DNA from: Rhizobium sp. CFBP 8762
Lineage (GTDB): Bacteria; Pseudomonadota; Alphaproteobacteria; Rhizobiales; Rhizobiaceae
Assembly (NCBI RefSeq): GCF_014841565.1
Contig: NZ_JACYUD010000001.1
Coordinates: forward strand, 860,753-924,752
Reading direction: 5' to 3'
Length of the DNA stretch: 64,000 bases
Below are positions 45,925 through 55,152 of this stretch, one piece after another. The notes beneath the pieces were generated by a model. That model was not told the origin of the DNA. It ran no database searches and was given only the letters and a program-made list of their open reading frames with translations. Made by a program: the position numbers and the translations under genes. The number at the start of each line of letters is the position of its first letter. The stretch's first letter is position 1.

Positions 45925-46013
45925 ACTCCCATAACCCGAGCGGCCAGGATTGGTTCCGAATCGACTTTTTGCGCGGAAATGCGTATGCGAGGACAACAAC
46001 GAGAGTGAGTTTC

Positions 46014-46775
46014 ATGCGACATGTGCGTGTCATCGGCATTGGAGCGGGCAATCCCGAACATATGACCGTGCAGGCAATCACCGCGCTGAACAGTGCCGAC
46101 GTGCTGTTCATACCCACCAAGGGTGCGGAAAAGGCAGCCTTGGCGCAGGCGCGGCGTGACATTTGCACGCGCTTTCTGACGAGAGACGTACACACACAAG
46201 AATTTGCGGTGCCTGTGCGGCGCAGCGATGCGGACTACACCGAGACTGTGAATGCATGGCATGCCGCCATTGCGCAAACCTATGCTGACCTGATCGCCAC
46301 CCTCACGGAGACGCAAACAGCCGCCTTTCTGGTCTGGGGTGATCCAAGCCTCTACGACAGCACCATTCGCATTCTGGAGCGGGTGAAGGACATGGGTCAG
46401 GTGGCGTTTGATTATGACGTTATTCCCGGCATCACCAGCATTCAGGCGCTGTGCGCCAGTCACCGTATTCCCCTCAATCTCATTGGAAAACCGGTTCACA
46501 TCACCACCGGACGCGCTGCCAGCACAGAGGATTTTAGCAACGGCGCATCCGCCGTGGTCATGCTGGATGGCGAGCAGGCATTTAACCGGCTGCATGAGCA
46601 TGATGCCACGATCTACTGGGGGGCCTATCTGGGCAGCGCTCAGGAAATTACAGTGGCGGGCAATCTGGCAGAGGTGGCGGACACGATCACCAAAGCCCGC
46701 GCAGAGGCCCGCGCCGCCAATGGGTGGATTATGGATACCTATCTGATTCGCACTGCCAAGGATTTTGACGTATAA
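46014..46775 (+). CDS. cobF: precorrin-6A synthase (deacetylating)
   Basis: Methylates C1 of precorrin-5 and releases acetate to give precorrin-6A. The 253-residue tetrapyrrole methylase has the SAM-loop motif VIGIGAGNPEHMTVQA at the start, the VWGDPSLYDST motif and VIPGITSIQALCA. The IMDTYLIRT end is CobF-like. CobF occurs only in the oxygen-dependent pathway. The ATG at 46014 has GAGAGTGAG upstream. It begins the cob cluster; no cobalamin riboswitch box was found in the 170-base leader, which instead holds a palindromic repeat. Confidence 0.94.
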   Translation: MRHVRVIGIGAGNPEHMTVQAITALNSADVLFIPTKGAEKAALAQARRDICTRFLTRDVHTQEFAVPVRRSDADYTETVNAWHAAIAQTYADLIATLTETQTAAFLVWGDPSLYDSTIRILERVKDMGQVAFDYDVIPGITSIQALCASHRIPLNLIGKPVHITTGRAASTEDFSNGASAVVMLDGEQAFNRLHEHDATIYWGAYLGSAQEITVAGNLAEVADTITKARAEARAANGWIMDTYLIRTAKDFDV

Positions 46776-46781
46776 AGCGGC

Positions 46782-48071
46782 ATGAATGGTGTTGCCGATT
46801 CCCCCGCCAATATATTGGGTAACGCGCACGCGCGCGGCGCCTGCCCGTCCCTGTCTGCCCCCATGCAGACGGGTGATGGCCTGTTGGTACGGCTGAAACC
46901 GGCGGCATTGGGGTTGCCACCCGATACGCTGTCCGCGCTGGCTGACCTCGGACAGCGCCACGGCAACGGCATTCTGGAAATTACGGCCCGTGGAAACCTG
47001 CAAATTCGCGGGCTGACGGAGACAAGCGCCTGCCTGCTGGCAGAAGACGTCAACGCGCTGAAGATTGATCCCGCAGGCGCACCCGCCATCGAGATACCAC
47101 CATTGGCGGGGCTGGACCCAACGGAAATTCTTGACCCCCGACCGCTGGCCGAGGCTCTGCGCACAGCCATTACCCATGCCGCCTACCGGCTGGCTCCAAA
47201 ACTGGCCATCACCCTCAACGGCGGCGGTCGGCTGCATCTGGGAGCTGCCTCTGCCGATATTCGGCTGGATGCCGTGTCCGGATCACCGCCGCTTTGGCGC
47301 GTGGCCGTTGGCGGCACCGCCAAAACGGCGCGTGGAATTGATGTGGTCAGCGCTGAAAATGCCGTGGCTTCTGTTCTGACCATCCTTCGCAGCCTCCATG
47401 AGCGTGGCCCGAAAACAAGGGGGCGGGATATCGCTCCAGAGTCGATCCATCTGCCGGGCGATATGCCCGGGGATGGGCCCGATCAGCCGGACATTGCTCC
47501 GTCGGGTGTTCATTCCTTCGATACGGGCCAGACGGTTTTGGGCGTTGCGCTTGCCTTCGGTCAGGTATCGGCCTCCACGCTGATGCGGCTGATGGTTGCC
47601 GCTGGAAACGCTGATATTGCCGATGTGCGCCTGGCCCCCGGCCATGCTCTATTGCTGACCGGTGTGGAGGCCGACCGGCTGGCTGCCCTGCAAGCCCAAG
47701 CCCACGCGCTGGGCTTCATTACGCAAGCCGATGCACCCGGCAATTTTATTTCCGCCTGCGCCGGTGCACCGGCTTGCGCGTCGGCAGGCATTGATACCAA
47801 AGACGTGGCCGCCAGTCTTATCGCGACAGTGCCGGGCCTGTTCGATGGTTCGGTGGATGTGCATATTTCCGGCTGCGCCAAGGGCTGCGCCCACCCCGCT
47901 CCCGCAGGGCTGACGCTCGCGCCCGTTGCCGGTGGCATCGGCTATGTGCTGGATGGTGCCGCACATGCCGCAGAGGCCCGGTTTGATGTGCAGTCTTTTT
48001 CATCCGCCATGCGGGCAAAACCGGCGCATGAAACAGCGCGGCAGCATCTGGCGCGGTTTGCCGCTCGATGA
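46782..48071 (+). CDS. cobG: precorrin-3B synthase
   Basis: An oxygen-using monooxygenase that converts precorrin-3A to precorrin-3B. The 429-residue product belongs to the sulfite/nitrite reductase fold, with a ferredoxin-like half (GDGLLVRLKP, ITARGNLQIRGL) and four cysteines for the 4Fe-4S cluster in the C-terminal part (FISACAGAPACASAG and SGCAKGCAHP). This marks the aerobic route. It starts 6 bases after cobF; an 87-base gap follows before cobH. Confidence 0.94.
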   Translation: MNGVADSPANILGNAHARGACPSLSAPMQTGDGLLVRLKPAALGLPPDTLSALADLGQRHGNGILEITARGNLQIRGLTETSACLLAEDVNALKIDPAGAPAIEIPPLAGLDPTEILDPRPLAEALRTAITHAAYRLAPKLAITLNGGGRLHLGAASADIRLDAVSGSPPLWRVAVGGTAKTARGIDVVSAENAVASVLTILRSLHERGPKTRGRDIAPESIHLPGDMPGDGPDQPDIAPSGVHSFDTGQTVLGVALAFGQVSASTLMRLMVAAGNADIADVRLAPGHALLLTGVEADRLAALQAQAHALGFITQADAPGNFISACAGAPACASAGIDTKDVAASLIATVPGLFDGSVDVHISGCAKGCAHPAPAGLTLAPVAGGIGYVLDGAAHAAEARFDVQSFSSAMRAKPAHETARQHLARFAAR

Positions 48072-48158
48072 CGGTCCCGATGGCAGTCTTGACGAAACCC
48101 ATTGCTTTCACACGCCTGCAATCGTATGCGCAGCAATCCCGCTTCTGGAAGTGCCGAC

Positions 48159-48791
48159 ATGTCCGACTATGATTATATCCGCGATGGAAACGCGATTTAT
48201 GAGCGCTCCTTCGCGATCATCCGCGCAGAAGCGGATTTGGCGCGCTTTGACGAGGCTGAGGCCGATATTGCCGTGCGGATGATTCACGCCTGCGGCGTGG
48301 TGGACGCAGCACAGTATTTTGAGTTTTCGCCCGGGTTTGCTGCAGGCGCACGAAACGCCTTGCAACACGGCGCGCCTATTCTGTGTGATGCGGAAATGGT
48401 GGCACGGGGCGTAACCCATGCCAGACTGCCCGCCAACAATGCCGTGATCTGTACCCTGCGCGATCCGCGCACTGTGACCTTGGCCGCAGAGATCGGCAAT
48501 ACCCGCTCTGCCGCGGCACTGAAACTGTGGGTGGAGCATATGGCAGGCGCAGTTGTTGCCATCGGCAATGCGCCCACAGCCCTGTTCTTTCTTCTGGACA
48601 TGCTGCGTAATGGCGCACCCCGCCCTGCCGCCATCATCGGCATGCCTGTGGGCTTTGTCGGAGCGGCTGAGTCCAAGGATGCGCTGGCAGCCGACGCCCA
48701 CGGCATTCCCTATGCCATCGTGCGTGGCCGGATGGGGGGCAGTGCCATGACCGCAGCGGCCATCAACGCGCTAGCGAGGCCCGGCCTATGA
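48159..48791 (+). CDS. cobH: precorrin-8X methylmutase
   Basis: Moves a methyl group from C11 to C12 of precorrin-8 to give hydrogenobyrinic acid. The 210-residue product has the active-site segment MIHACGVVDAA with the catalytic histidine, the GAPILCDAEMVARG loop and IIGMPVGFVGAAESK. Start ATG at 48159 with GGAAGTG upstream. It overlaps cobI by 4 bases. Confidence 0.95.
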   Translation: MSDYDYIRDGNAIYERSFAIIRAEADLARFDEAEADIAVRMIHACGVVDAAQYFEFSPGFAAGARNALQHGAPILCDAEMVARGVTHARLPANNAVICTLRDPRTVTLAAEIGNTRSAAALKLWVEHMAGAVVAIGNAPTALFFLLDMLRNGAPRPAAIIGMPVGFVGAAESKDALAADAHGIPYAIVRGRMGGSAMTAAAINALARPGL

Positions 48792-49564
48792 GCAGTGCCC
48801 CTATGAGCAGCACCAGACACGGACGCCTGATCGGTGTCGGCACTGGCCCTGGCGACCCGGAACTGTTGACGCTCAAAGCGGTGCGTGCGCTGGATGAGGC
48901 GGATGTGGTGGCCTATTTCGCCAAGCTTGGACGGCGCGGCAATGGCCGCACCATTGTCGATGGCCTGTTAAAACCCGGCATTGTCGAACTTCCGCTTTAC
49001 TATCCCGTGACCACGGAAATCGACAAGGACCACGACGACTACCGCAGCCAGATCACCGCCTTTTATGACCGCTCCGCGCGCGATGTCGCCGCACATCTGA
49101 CCGCTGGGCGCACCGTTGCGGTGTTGAGCGAGGGGGACCCGCTGTTTTACGGCTCCTACATGCACCTGCATGTGCGGCTGTCCGCCCTGTTTGACACCGA
49201 GGTCGTGCCCGGCATCACGGCCATGTCGGGCTGTTGGTCCGCCGCCGGTCTGCCGCTGGTGCAGGGGGACGATGTGCTGTCGGTTCTGCCCGGCACCATG
49301 CCGGAGGAGGAACTGACGCGGCGCGTGGCGGAGGCCGATGCCGCCGTGATCATGAAGGTTGGCCGCCACCTTGGTAAAATTCGACGCGCCTTGGCCGCTT
49401 GCGGCAAGCTGGAGGGTGCCGTCTACGTGGAACGTGGCACCATGGCCAATGCCTCCATGTCGGCGCTGACCCACAAGCTGGACAATGCCTCGCCCTATTT
49501 TTCGCTTGTGCTGGTTCCCGGCTGGACGGAGCGTTTGCAGGGGCTGGATGAGGCCGCGCAATGA
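48788..49564 (+). CDS. cobI: precorrin-2 C20-methyltransferase
   Basis: Methylates C20 of precorrin-2 to give precorrin-3A, the first committed step of this branch. The 258-residue tetrapyrrole methylase has GVGTGPGDPELLTLKA, LSEGDPLFYGSYMH and VVPGITAMSGC. The N-terminus has a short repeat (MSSAPMSS), so Met1 or Met6 may start. It overlaps both cobH and cobJ by 4 bases. Confidence 0.95.
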   Translation: MSSAPMSSTRHGRLIGVGTGPGDPELLTLKAVRALDEADVVAYFAKLGRRGNGRTIVDGLLKPGIVELPLYYPVTTEIDKDHDDYRSQITAFYDRSARDVAAHLTAGRTVAVLSEGDPLFYGSYMHLHVRLSALFDTEVVPGITAMSGCWSAAGLPLVQGDDVLSVLPGTMPEEELTRRVAEADAAVIMKVGRHLGKIRRALAACGKLEGAVYVERGTMANASMSALTHKLDNASPYFSLVLVPGWTERLQGLDEAAQ

Positions 49565-50340
49565 GCGGCACTTTATCAATTATCGGCACTTTATCCGTGA
49601 TTGGTACCGGCCCCGGCGGCGCACACCAGATGACGCCGGAAGCGCTGAACGCTGCGGCCAGCGCAACGGAGTTTTTCGGCTACGGTCCCTATCTCGACCG
49701 GCTCTCTCTGGCACCCCACCAGAAGCGGATTGCCTCCGACAACCGGGAAGAGCTGCACCGCGCCAAGGCCGCGCTGACCCGCGCTGCCAGCGGTCAACAT
49801 GTTTGTGTCGTGTCCGGCGGAGACCCGGGCGTCTTTGCCATGGCCGCTGCCATTTGCGAGGCTATCGACCATGGGCCGGACGAATGGCGCAGCATCGATT
49901 TGCAGATAACCCCCGGTGTTACCGCCATGCTGGCCGTGGCCGCGCGCATCGGTGCGCCGCTGGGCCATGATTTTTGCGCCATCTCGCTGTCTGATAATCT
50001 TAAGCCCTGGGATGTGATCGAGGCACGGCTGAAAGCTGTCGCGTCCGCCGGTCTCGTCATTGCGCTGTACAACCCGATCAGCAAAGCGCGCCCCTGGCAG
50101 CTTGGAAAAGCATTTGATGTGCTGCGCGCACTTTTGCCAGCAACCGTGCCCGTGATTTTCGGCCGCGCCGCCGGACGGCCGGATGAGCGCATCGACACCA
50201 TGCCCCTTGGTGCCGCCGATGCCAACCGCGCCGACATGGCGACCTGCGTCATCATCGGCACGGCTGAGACACGCACGGTTGTCCGTCCGGGCTTGCCTGA
50301 TCTTGTCTACAGTCCGCGCTTTTACGGAGAAAAGGCGTGA
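49561..50340 (+). CDS. cobJ: precorrin-3B C17-methyltransferase
   Basis: Methylates C17 and contracts the ring of precorrin-3B to precorrin-4. The 259-residue product has the SAM motif VIGTGPGGAHQMTPEAL, VVSGGDPGVFAMA, ITPGVTAMLAVAARIGAPLGHDF and IALYNPISKARPWQ, all characteristic of CobJ. Its 3' end overlaps the convergent cobK by 19 bases, so RNA from the two genes could pair there. Confidence 0.95.
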   Translation: MSGTLSIIGTLSVIGTGPGGAHQMTPEALNAAASATEFFGYGPYLDRLSLAPHQKRIASDNREELHRAKAALTRAASGQHVCVVSGGDPGVFAMAAAICEAIDHGPDEWRSIDLQITPGVTAMLAVAARIGAPLGHDFCAISLSDNLKPWDVIEARLKAVASAGLVIALYNPISKARPWQLGKAFDVLRALLPATVPVIFGRAAGRPDERIDTMPLGAADANRADMATCVIIGTAETRTVVRPGLPDLVYSPRFYGEKA

Positions 50341-51074
50341 TCAATCATCGCCAGCGCTTCGTCCACCGTTCCGGCAACCTTGCCGCCTGTGATACCCTTG
50401 CGCGCCACCATAATGACCTCAATGCCCAGTTGCCGCGCGGCCTCGATCTTTCCATAGGTCGCGCTTCCGCCGCTGTTCTTGGCGACGATGCAATCGATAT
50501 GATGCTGTTGCAAAAGCGCGATTTCATCCTCAAGCGCAAAGGGACCGCGTGCCAGCACGGTGCGCACGTGCGGCAGCGCCAAAGGCGGCACCACCGGATC
50601 GACACTGCGCACCAGATAATCATGCTGCGGTGCAGCCTCGAACATATGCGCTTCCTGCCGCCCGATAGCGAGAAAGACGCGGGTGCGTTTTTCTCCGAGC
50701 AGGGGCACTGCAGCAGCAACGCTGTCCACCTCGTGCCAGCGATCACCCGGCTGCTGCACCCATTGCGGACGGCGCAATGTAATCAAGCCTATGCCCGTAG
50801 CCATTGCTGCGCTTTGCGCATTGGCCGAAATGCGGCTGGCAAAGGGATGGGTAGCATCTATCAAGAGATCGACACCCTTTTCCCGCAACCAGTGCGCCAG
50901 ACCCTCCGCACCACCAAACCCGCCGCTGCGGACCGGAACGGCTTGATACAAGGGCTGCTCCGTTCGCCCGGCCAGCGACAGCGTGACAGTGACCCCAAAC
51001 CGCGCCGCCAGCTTTTGCGCCAGCAGCCGGGCCTCGGTCGTGCCGCCCAATATCAGCAAATGGTGGCTGCGCAT
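50322..51074 (-). CDS. cobK: precorrin-6A reductase
   Basis: NADPH-dependent reduction of precorrin-6A to precorrin-6B. The 250-residue product has a Rossmann-like start (LLILGGTTEARLLAQKLA), the DATHPFASRISANA motif and VAKNSGGSATYGKIEAARQL, which are typical of CobK/CbiJ. It is the only cob gene on the minus strand, nested between convergent cobJ and divergent cobL. Its ATG (51072-51074 complement) shares bases with the cobL ATG, so its promoter and ribosome-binding site must lie inside cobL. Confidence 0.94.
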   Translation of the reverse strand: MRSHHLLILGGTTEARLLAQKLAARFGVTVTLSLAGRTEQPLYQAVPVRSGGFGGAEGLAHWLREKGVDLLIDATHPFASRISANAQSAAMATGIGLITLRRPQWVQQPGDRWHEVDSVAAAVPLLGEKRTRVFLAIGRQEAHMFEAAPQHDYLVRSVDPVVPPLALPHVRTVLARGPFALEDEIALLQQHHIDCIVAKNSGGSATYGKIEAARQLGIEVIMVARKGITGGKVAGTVDEALAMIDHAFSP

Positions 51075-52344
51075 GGCTGAACCTGTTGTTGCCCCGTGGT
51101 TGTCGATCATTGGCATTGGCGAGGATGGTCTAGCGGGTCTGGGCGATGCCGCCAAGGCCACACTTGGCCGCGCCGCTGTCGTTTATGGTGGCAAACGCCA
51201 TCTAGAGCTGGCCGATACCCTGATCTCCGGCACACGCCATGTCTGGCTTAGTCCATTTTCGCAGTCCATTGACGATATCATGTCACGCCGGGGCACGCCG
51301 ATCGTGGTGCTGGCATCCGGCGATCCCTTTCTCTACGGCGTTGGTGCAACGCTATCGCGGCTGGTTTCGGCTAACGAAATGACTGTGTTTCCAGCCCCCT
51401 CGGCCTTTTCACTGGCAGCAGCCCGCCTTGGCTGGCCCTTGCAGGATGTGGAAACCGTTTCGCTGCACGGCAGACCCATCGATCTGATCCGCCCTTTGCT
51501 GCATCCGGGTTGCCGCATCCTTGCGCTGACCTCTGATGAGACCGGCCCCGCAGACCTCGCGGCGCTTTTAACCGAGGCCGGGTTTGGCAGTTCGGCTTTC
51601 ACTGTGCTGGAAGCTTTGGGAGGCAACCAGGAGCGTATCAGCCACCATCAGGCTGACCGCTTTGCGCTGCCAACCGTGAACCCGCTGAACGTGGTGGCTA
51701 TCGACGTCAAGGCGCACAGCGACGCCCGCATTGATGCCCGCATTCTGCCGCTCGGCTTCGGGCTGGATGATGCGCTGTTTGAGAATGATGGCCAGATCAC
51801 CAAGCGGGAAATTCGCGCGGTAACCCTGTCGGCCCTGTCGCCGCGTCGCGGGCAGTTGCTGTGGGATATCGGCGGCGGGTCCGGTTCCATCAGCATAGAG
51901 TGGATGCTGGCGCATCCATCGCTCCGCGCAATCGCCATTGAACCGGTACCCGAGCGCGTGGAGCGCATACGCCGCAACGCACAAACCTGTGGCGTTCCGG
52001 CTTTGAGCGTTGTGGAAGGGAAAGCACCGCAGGCACTTGCAGGCCTTGACGCGCCCGACGCTATTTTTATCGGTGGTGGCGGCAGTGGCGAGGGTGTGCT
52101 GGAGGCCACAATGGCGGCATTAAAGCCCGGCGGACGGCTGGTTGCCAACGCCGTAACACTGGAAATGGAAGCCGTGCTTCTGGCCGCGCAGGCGCGCCAT
52201 GGCGGTAGCCTGACCCGGCTGGATATTTCCCGCGCCAGCCCCGTGGGGCACCTCACCGGCTGGCGACCGGCCATGCCTGTAACCCAATGGGCTTGGACAA
52301 AAGGGGCCTATCCAAAAAAAGATACAGAGGGAGAGACGGCATGA
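51073..52344 (+). CDS. cobL: precorrin-6Y C5,15-methyltransferase (decarboxylating)
   Basis: A fused enzyme that methylates C5 and C15 of precorrin-6B and decarboxylates the acetate side chain. The 423-residue product has an N-terminal CbiE-type methylase ([29 protein letters not shown]) and a C-terminal CbiT-type class I methyltransferase ([18 protein letters not shown]). The ATG at 51073 forms CATG with the divergent cobK start; no clear ribosome-binding site is seen, and a longer start inside cobK (from 50983) is possible. Its stop overlaps cobM as ATGA. Confidence 0.94.
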   Translation: MAEPVVAPWLSIIGIGEDGLAGLGDAAKATLGRAAVVYGGKRHLELADTLISGTRHVWLSPFSQSIDDIMSRRGTPIVVLASGDPFLYGVGATLSRLVSANEMTVFPAPSAFSLAAARLGWPLQDVETVSLHGRPIDLIRPLLHPGCRILALTSDETGPADLAALLTEAGFGSSAFTVLEALGGNQERISHHQADRFALPTVNPLNVVAIDVKAHSDARIDARILPLGFGLDDALFENDGQITKREIRAVTLSALSPRRGQLLWDIGGGSGSISIEWMLAHPSLRAIAIEPVPERVERIRRNAQTCGVPALSVVEGKAPQALAGLDAPDAIFIGGGGSGEGVLEATMAALKPGGRLVANAVTLEMEAVLLAAQARHGGSLTRLDISRASPVGHLTGWRPAMPVTQWAWTKGAYPKKDTEGETA

Positions 52345-53105
52345 CCGTTCATTTCATCGGCGCGGGCCCCGGTGCCGCCGACCTTATCACCGTGCGCGGT
52401 CGTGATCTTATCGCCCGCTGCCCCGTGTGCCTGTATGCAGGCTCCATCGTCTCGCCAGAATTATTGACCTATTGCCCGCCCGATGCGCGTATCGTGGATA
52501 CTGCACCCTTGTCGCTGGATGACATCGAGGCGGAATACATCGCAGCCGAGGCCGCCGGTCACGACATTGCCCGCCTTCATTCGGGCGATCTGTCCGTGTG
52601 GAGTGCTGTGGCCGAGCAGATGCGGCGTCTGGATGCCCTCGGCATCGCCTACACGCTCACCCCCGGTGTTCCCTCCTTTGCCGCTGCGGCAGCAGCCCTC
52701 GGCCGCGAACTGACCATTCCCGCCGTCGCCCAGAGCCTCGTGCTCACCCGTGTTTCGGGCCGCGCCTCGCCGATGCCGGATGGGGAAACGTTGGCCAATT
52801 TCGGCGCCACGGGTGCAACGCTTGCCATCCACCTCGCCATCCACGCGCTCACCCGGGTGGTGGACGAACTGACCCCGCTTTACGGACCGGATTGCCCGGT
52901 GGCCATCGTGGTGAAAGCATCCTGGGCGGACGAGCGCATCGTGCGCGGCACATTATCCACCATTGCTGCCAAAGTTGCCGCTGATCCGATTGAGCGCACG
53001 GCACTGATTTTCGTGGGCAAGGGTCTTGAGAGCGAGGATTTCCGCGAAAGTGCGTTGTATGACGCGGGCTATCAGCGGCGTTTTCGCGGGCGGGACGGGC
53101 TTTAG
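52341..53105 (+). CDS. cobM: precorrin-4 C11-methyltransferase
   Basis: Methylates C11 of precorrin-4 to give precorrin-5. The 254-residue product has [16 protein letters not shown], the [13 protein letters not shown] motif, [12 protein letters not shown] and [16 protein letters not shown], all CobM signatures, and [12 protein letters not shown]. Start ATG at 52341 with GAGGGAGAG upstream. With cobF, G, H, I, J, K and L it completes the precorrin-2 to hydrogenobyrinate set. A weak hairpin with T-run (53133-53150) follows. Confidence 0.95.
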   Translation: MTVHFIGAGPGAADLITVRGRDLIARCPVCLYAGSIVSPELLTYCPPDARIVDTAPLSLDDIEAEYIAAEAAGHDIARLHSGDLSVWSAVAEQMRRLDALGIAYTLTPGVPSFAAAAAALGRELTIPAVAQSLVLTRVSGRASPMPDGETLANFGATGATLAIHLAIHALTRVVDELTPLYGPDCPVAIVVKASWADERIVRGTLSTIAAKVAADPIERTALIFVGKGLESEDFRESALYDAGYQRRFRGRDGL

Positions 53106-53132
53106 CAGCCCTGCACCCGAAATCTGACAATG

Positions 53133-53150
53133 ACCGGTTGAACCCGGTTT
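53133..53150 (+). terminator. weak terminator-like hairpin after cobM
   Basis: ACCGG pairs with CCGGT around six bases and is followed by TTT. The stem is only five pairs. Confidence 0.35.
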
Positions 53151-53191
53151 TACATCACAGCAGTGGCAAAGGAAATTTAATCCAGAAAAAC

Positions 53192-53266
53192 TGGAGCGGG
53201 TGAAGCGATTCGAACGCTCGACCCCAACCTTGGCAAGGTTGTGCTCTACCCCTGAGCTACACCCGC
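53192..53266 (-). tRNA. tRNA-Gly (anticodon GCC)
   Basis: A full 75-base cloverleaf on the minus strand. The acceptor arm GCGGGTG pairs with CACCCGC, the discriminator is T and CCA is encoded. The D-arm begins GTAGCTCAGGGG, the anticodon stem-loop is AACCTTGCCAAGGTT, and the T-arm contains GTTCGAATC. The GCC anticodon reads GGC and GGT glycine codons. Downstream on the minus strand CCAG-TTTTT-CTGG forms a small hairpin. The 255 bases at 53267-53521 hold no convincing gene and probably carry the tRNA promoter and that of the next gene. Confidence 0.97.
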
Positions 53267-53521
53267 TCAAATCCACAGGTCCGGGGTAACTGGTGACCGT
53301 GGCGTCGCTTGCAGTTTACTGTCTAAGTTTCCTGCGGCGACGGGCGGTGTATGCCCCAGCCATTTCAGAATTGCAACAGGGAAAATGCGTCCGCCTGATT
53401 TTTTTTGAACCACCCTCTGCAAAGCCCTGCAAATGCTTGAAACCAGGTTCGCGCTTGCGTCCAAACACCAGGGACTTTATCAACAGAACCATAGCCTTGC
53501 CTGATCAAAGGACGAATCGCC

Positions 53522-54028
53522 TTGGAAAAATCCGTCAAAACAGCCGCTGATTTGTTCGCTTTTCTCGATGATCTTGGAATCAAGCACACGACCAAGCATC
53601 ACCCCCCGGTTTTCACCGTGGCGGAATCGGTTTCGCTGCGCGATGAAATTCCCGGCGGTCACACCAAGAACCTGTTCGTCAAAGACAAGAAGGACAATTT
53701 CTTTCTGCTGACGGTGGAGGAACATGCCGTCGTGGACCTCAAAACCGTGCACACCGTTATCGGGGCCGCCAGCAAGGTTTCCTTCGGGAAGCCGGAAAAG
53801 TTGATGGAGTATCTCGGTGTTATTCCCGGTGCCGTGACAGCGTTTGGAGCCATTAACGATACGGATAAGGCCGTTACCATTGTTCTGGACGAGGACCTGA
53901 TGCGCGAAGAGGTTATCAACGCGCATCCCCTTTCCAATGACGCGACAACATCGATTGCCGCCAGCGACCTCATCCGGTTTCTGGAAGCGACGGGACATAC
54001 GCCACTTGTCTTGAAAGTATCGTCCTGA
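53522..54028 (+). CDS. proX: prolyl-tRNA editing protein (ProX/YbaK-like deacylase)
   Basis: A 168-residue trans-editing protein that is expected to clear mischarged alanyl-tRNA(Pro). The YbaK/ProX fold is shown by HHPPVFTVAES, the GGHTKNLFVKDKK segment with the conserved lysine (Lys49), SFGKPEKLMEYLGVIPGAVTAFG and the late HPLSNDATTSI. The start is a TTG at 53522 with AAAGGACG upstream; no nearby ATG fits the family N-terminus. It is a single gene, 60 bases before the thioredoxin-TPR gene. Confidence 0.88.
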   Translation: MEKSVKTAADLFAFLDDLGIKHTTKHHPPVFTVAESVSLRDEIPGGHTKNLFVKDKKDNFFLLTVEEHAVVDLKTVHTVIGAASKVSFGKPEKLMEYLGVIPGAVTAFGAINDTDKAVTIVLDEDLMREEVINAHPLSNDATTSIAASDLIRFLEATGHTPLVLKVSS

Positions 54029-54088
54029 AATACGATCTAATAGCGAACTTAGATAGGATGAAGGGCAATTGCCCTTCCTGTAGGGGGA

Positions 54089-55063
54089 ATGATGAGCGGC
54101 ACCGGCAATCCATATGCAAGCGCGCACAGTTACCAGCTCAGTGGCGCGGCCAACCTCGGCACTGGTCAGAAGCCAGCAGCAGCCACAGGCGCTATCAAGG
54201 ATACCACCACCGCAACCTTTGCCCGGGATGTGATCGAAGAATCTCGCAACCAGCCTGTTCTGGTGGATTTCTGGGCACCGTGGTGCGGACCGTGCAAACA
54301 GCTTCAGCCAATCATTGAAAAGGTGGTTGGCGAGAGCAATTGCCGGGTCAAACTGGTCAAGCTGAACATTGACGAGCATCCCGCCATTCCCGGCCAGATG
54401 GGCATCCAGTCGATTCCGGCGGTGGTCGCGTTCGTCAACGGCCGCCCTGCCGATGGATTTATGGGTGCGATCCCGGAAAGTCAGATCCGCGAGTTTATCG
54501 AGCGCGTTGCCGGTCCTGCGACCGACGATGCGAAAGCGGAGATCGAATCCGTGCTTGCCGAAGCGGCCCAACTGTTCGCCGATGGGGATGTTCACAGTGC
54601 CGGCCAGCTCTATGACGCGGTGCTCCAGGCCGACCCGGAAAGCGCAGCCGCGCTGGCGGGCATGGCCAATTGCCTGATTTCCACCGGCCAGCTGGCGCAA
54701 GCCCGGACGCTGCTTGCCGAATTGCCTGAAGCCCTTGCGGGCGACAGTGCCGTTCAGGCGGCTGTGAAAAAACTCGATCAGATCGAGGAAGCCCGCAAGC
54801 TGGGAGATCCGCAGGCACTGGAGCAGATCCTTGTGGCCAATCCCGATGACCATGCAGCCCGTATCAACCTTGCCAAAATCAGAAATGTCGAGGGGGAGCG
54901 CGGCGTTGCCGCCGACCATCTGCTGACTGTCATGAAACGCGACCGGACCTTCGATGACGATGGCGCGCGTCGCCAGCTTCTGGCGTTTTTTGATGTGTGG
55001 GGGCCCACGGACCCGGCCACGTTGGCCGCGCGGCGCAAGCTATCGTCCATTCTGTTTTCTTAA
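54089..55063 (+). CDS. cnoX: thioredoxin-TPR chaperone (CnoX/YbbN-like)
   Basis: A 324-residue protein with an N-terminal thioredoxin domain (about 38-142) and a C-terminal TPR-like helical half (about 150-320). The redox motif is an intact WCGPC in VDFWAPWCGPCKQLQP, unlike E. coli YbbN, so it may reduce substrates as well as hold them, as reported for Caulobacter CnoX. It delivers damaged proteins to DnaK and GroEL. Start is at one of two adjacent ATGs (54089 or 54092) after TAGGGGGA. The LON-domain gene follows by 89 bases. Confidence 0.9.
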   Translation: MMSGTGNPYASAHSYQLSGAANLGTGQKPAAATGAIKDTTTATFARDVIEESRNQPVLVDFWAPWCGPCKQLQPIIEKVVGESNCRVKLVKLNIDEHPAIPGQMGIQSIPAVVAFVNGRPADGFMGAIPESQIREFIERVAGPATDDAKAEIESVLAEAAQLFADGDVHSAGQLYDAVLQADPESAAALAGMANCLISTGQLAQARTLLAELPEALAGDSAVQAAVKKLDQIEEARKLGDPQALEQILVANPDDHAARINLAKIRNVEGERGVAADHLLTVMKRDRTFDDDGARRQLLAFFDVWGPTDPATLAARRKLSSILFS

Positions 55064-55152
55064 TATATCATGGGGTAGCGGTTGAGATTCATGCCGCCGC
55101 GCCCCATTTAAAGCGTGTCGTAACACGCATTGAGACGAACGGGAAAAATGCC

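Noticed and set aside
45844-46013. Possible cobalamin riboswitch before cobF
   Set aside because: No B12-box-like sequence or supporting stems could be found by eye; the segment is explained partly by a repeat.
45870-47237. 455-codon minus-strand frame opposite cobF and cobG
   Set aside because: Composition is that of an antisense shadow; cobF and cobG motifs fix the true strand.
53267-53521. Small genes in the gap after tRNA-Gly (65 codons on the minus strand, 85 on the plus strand)
   Set aside because: No ribosome-binding site, no recognisable composition or domain; more likely promoter DNA.
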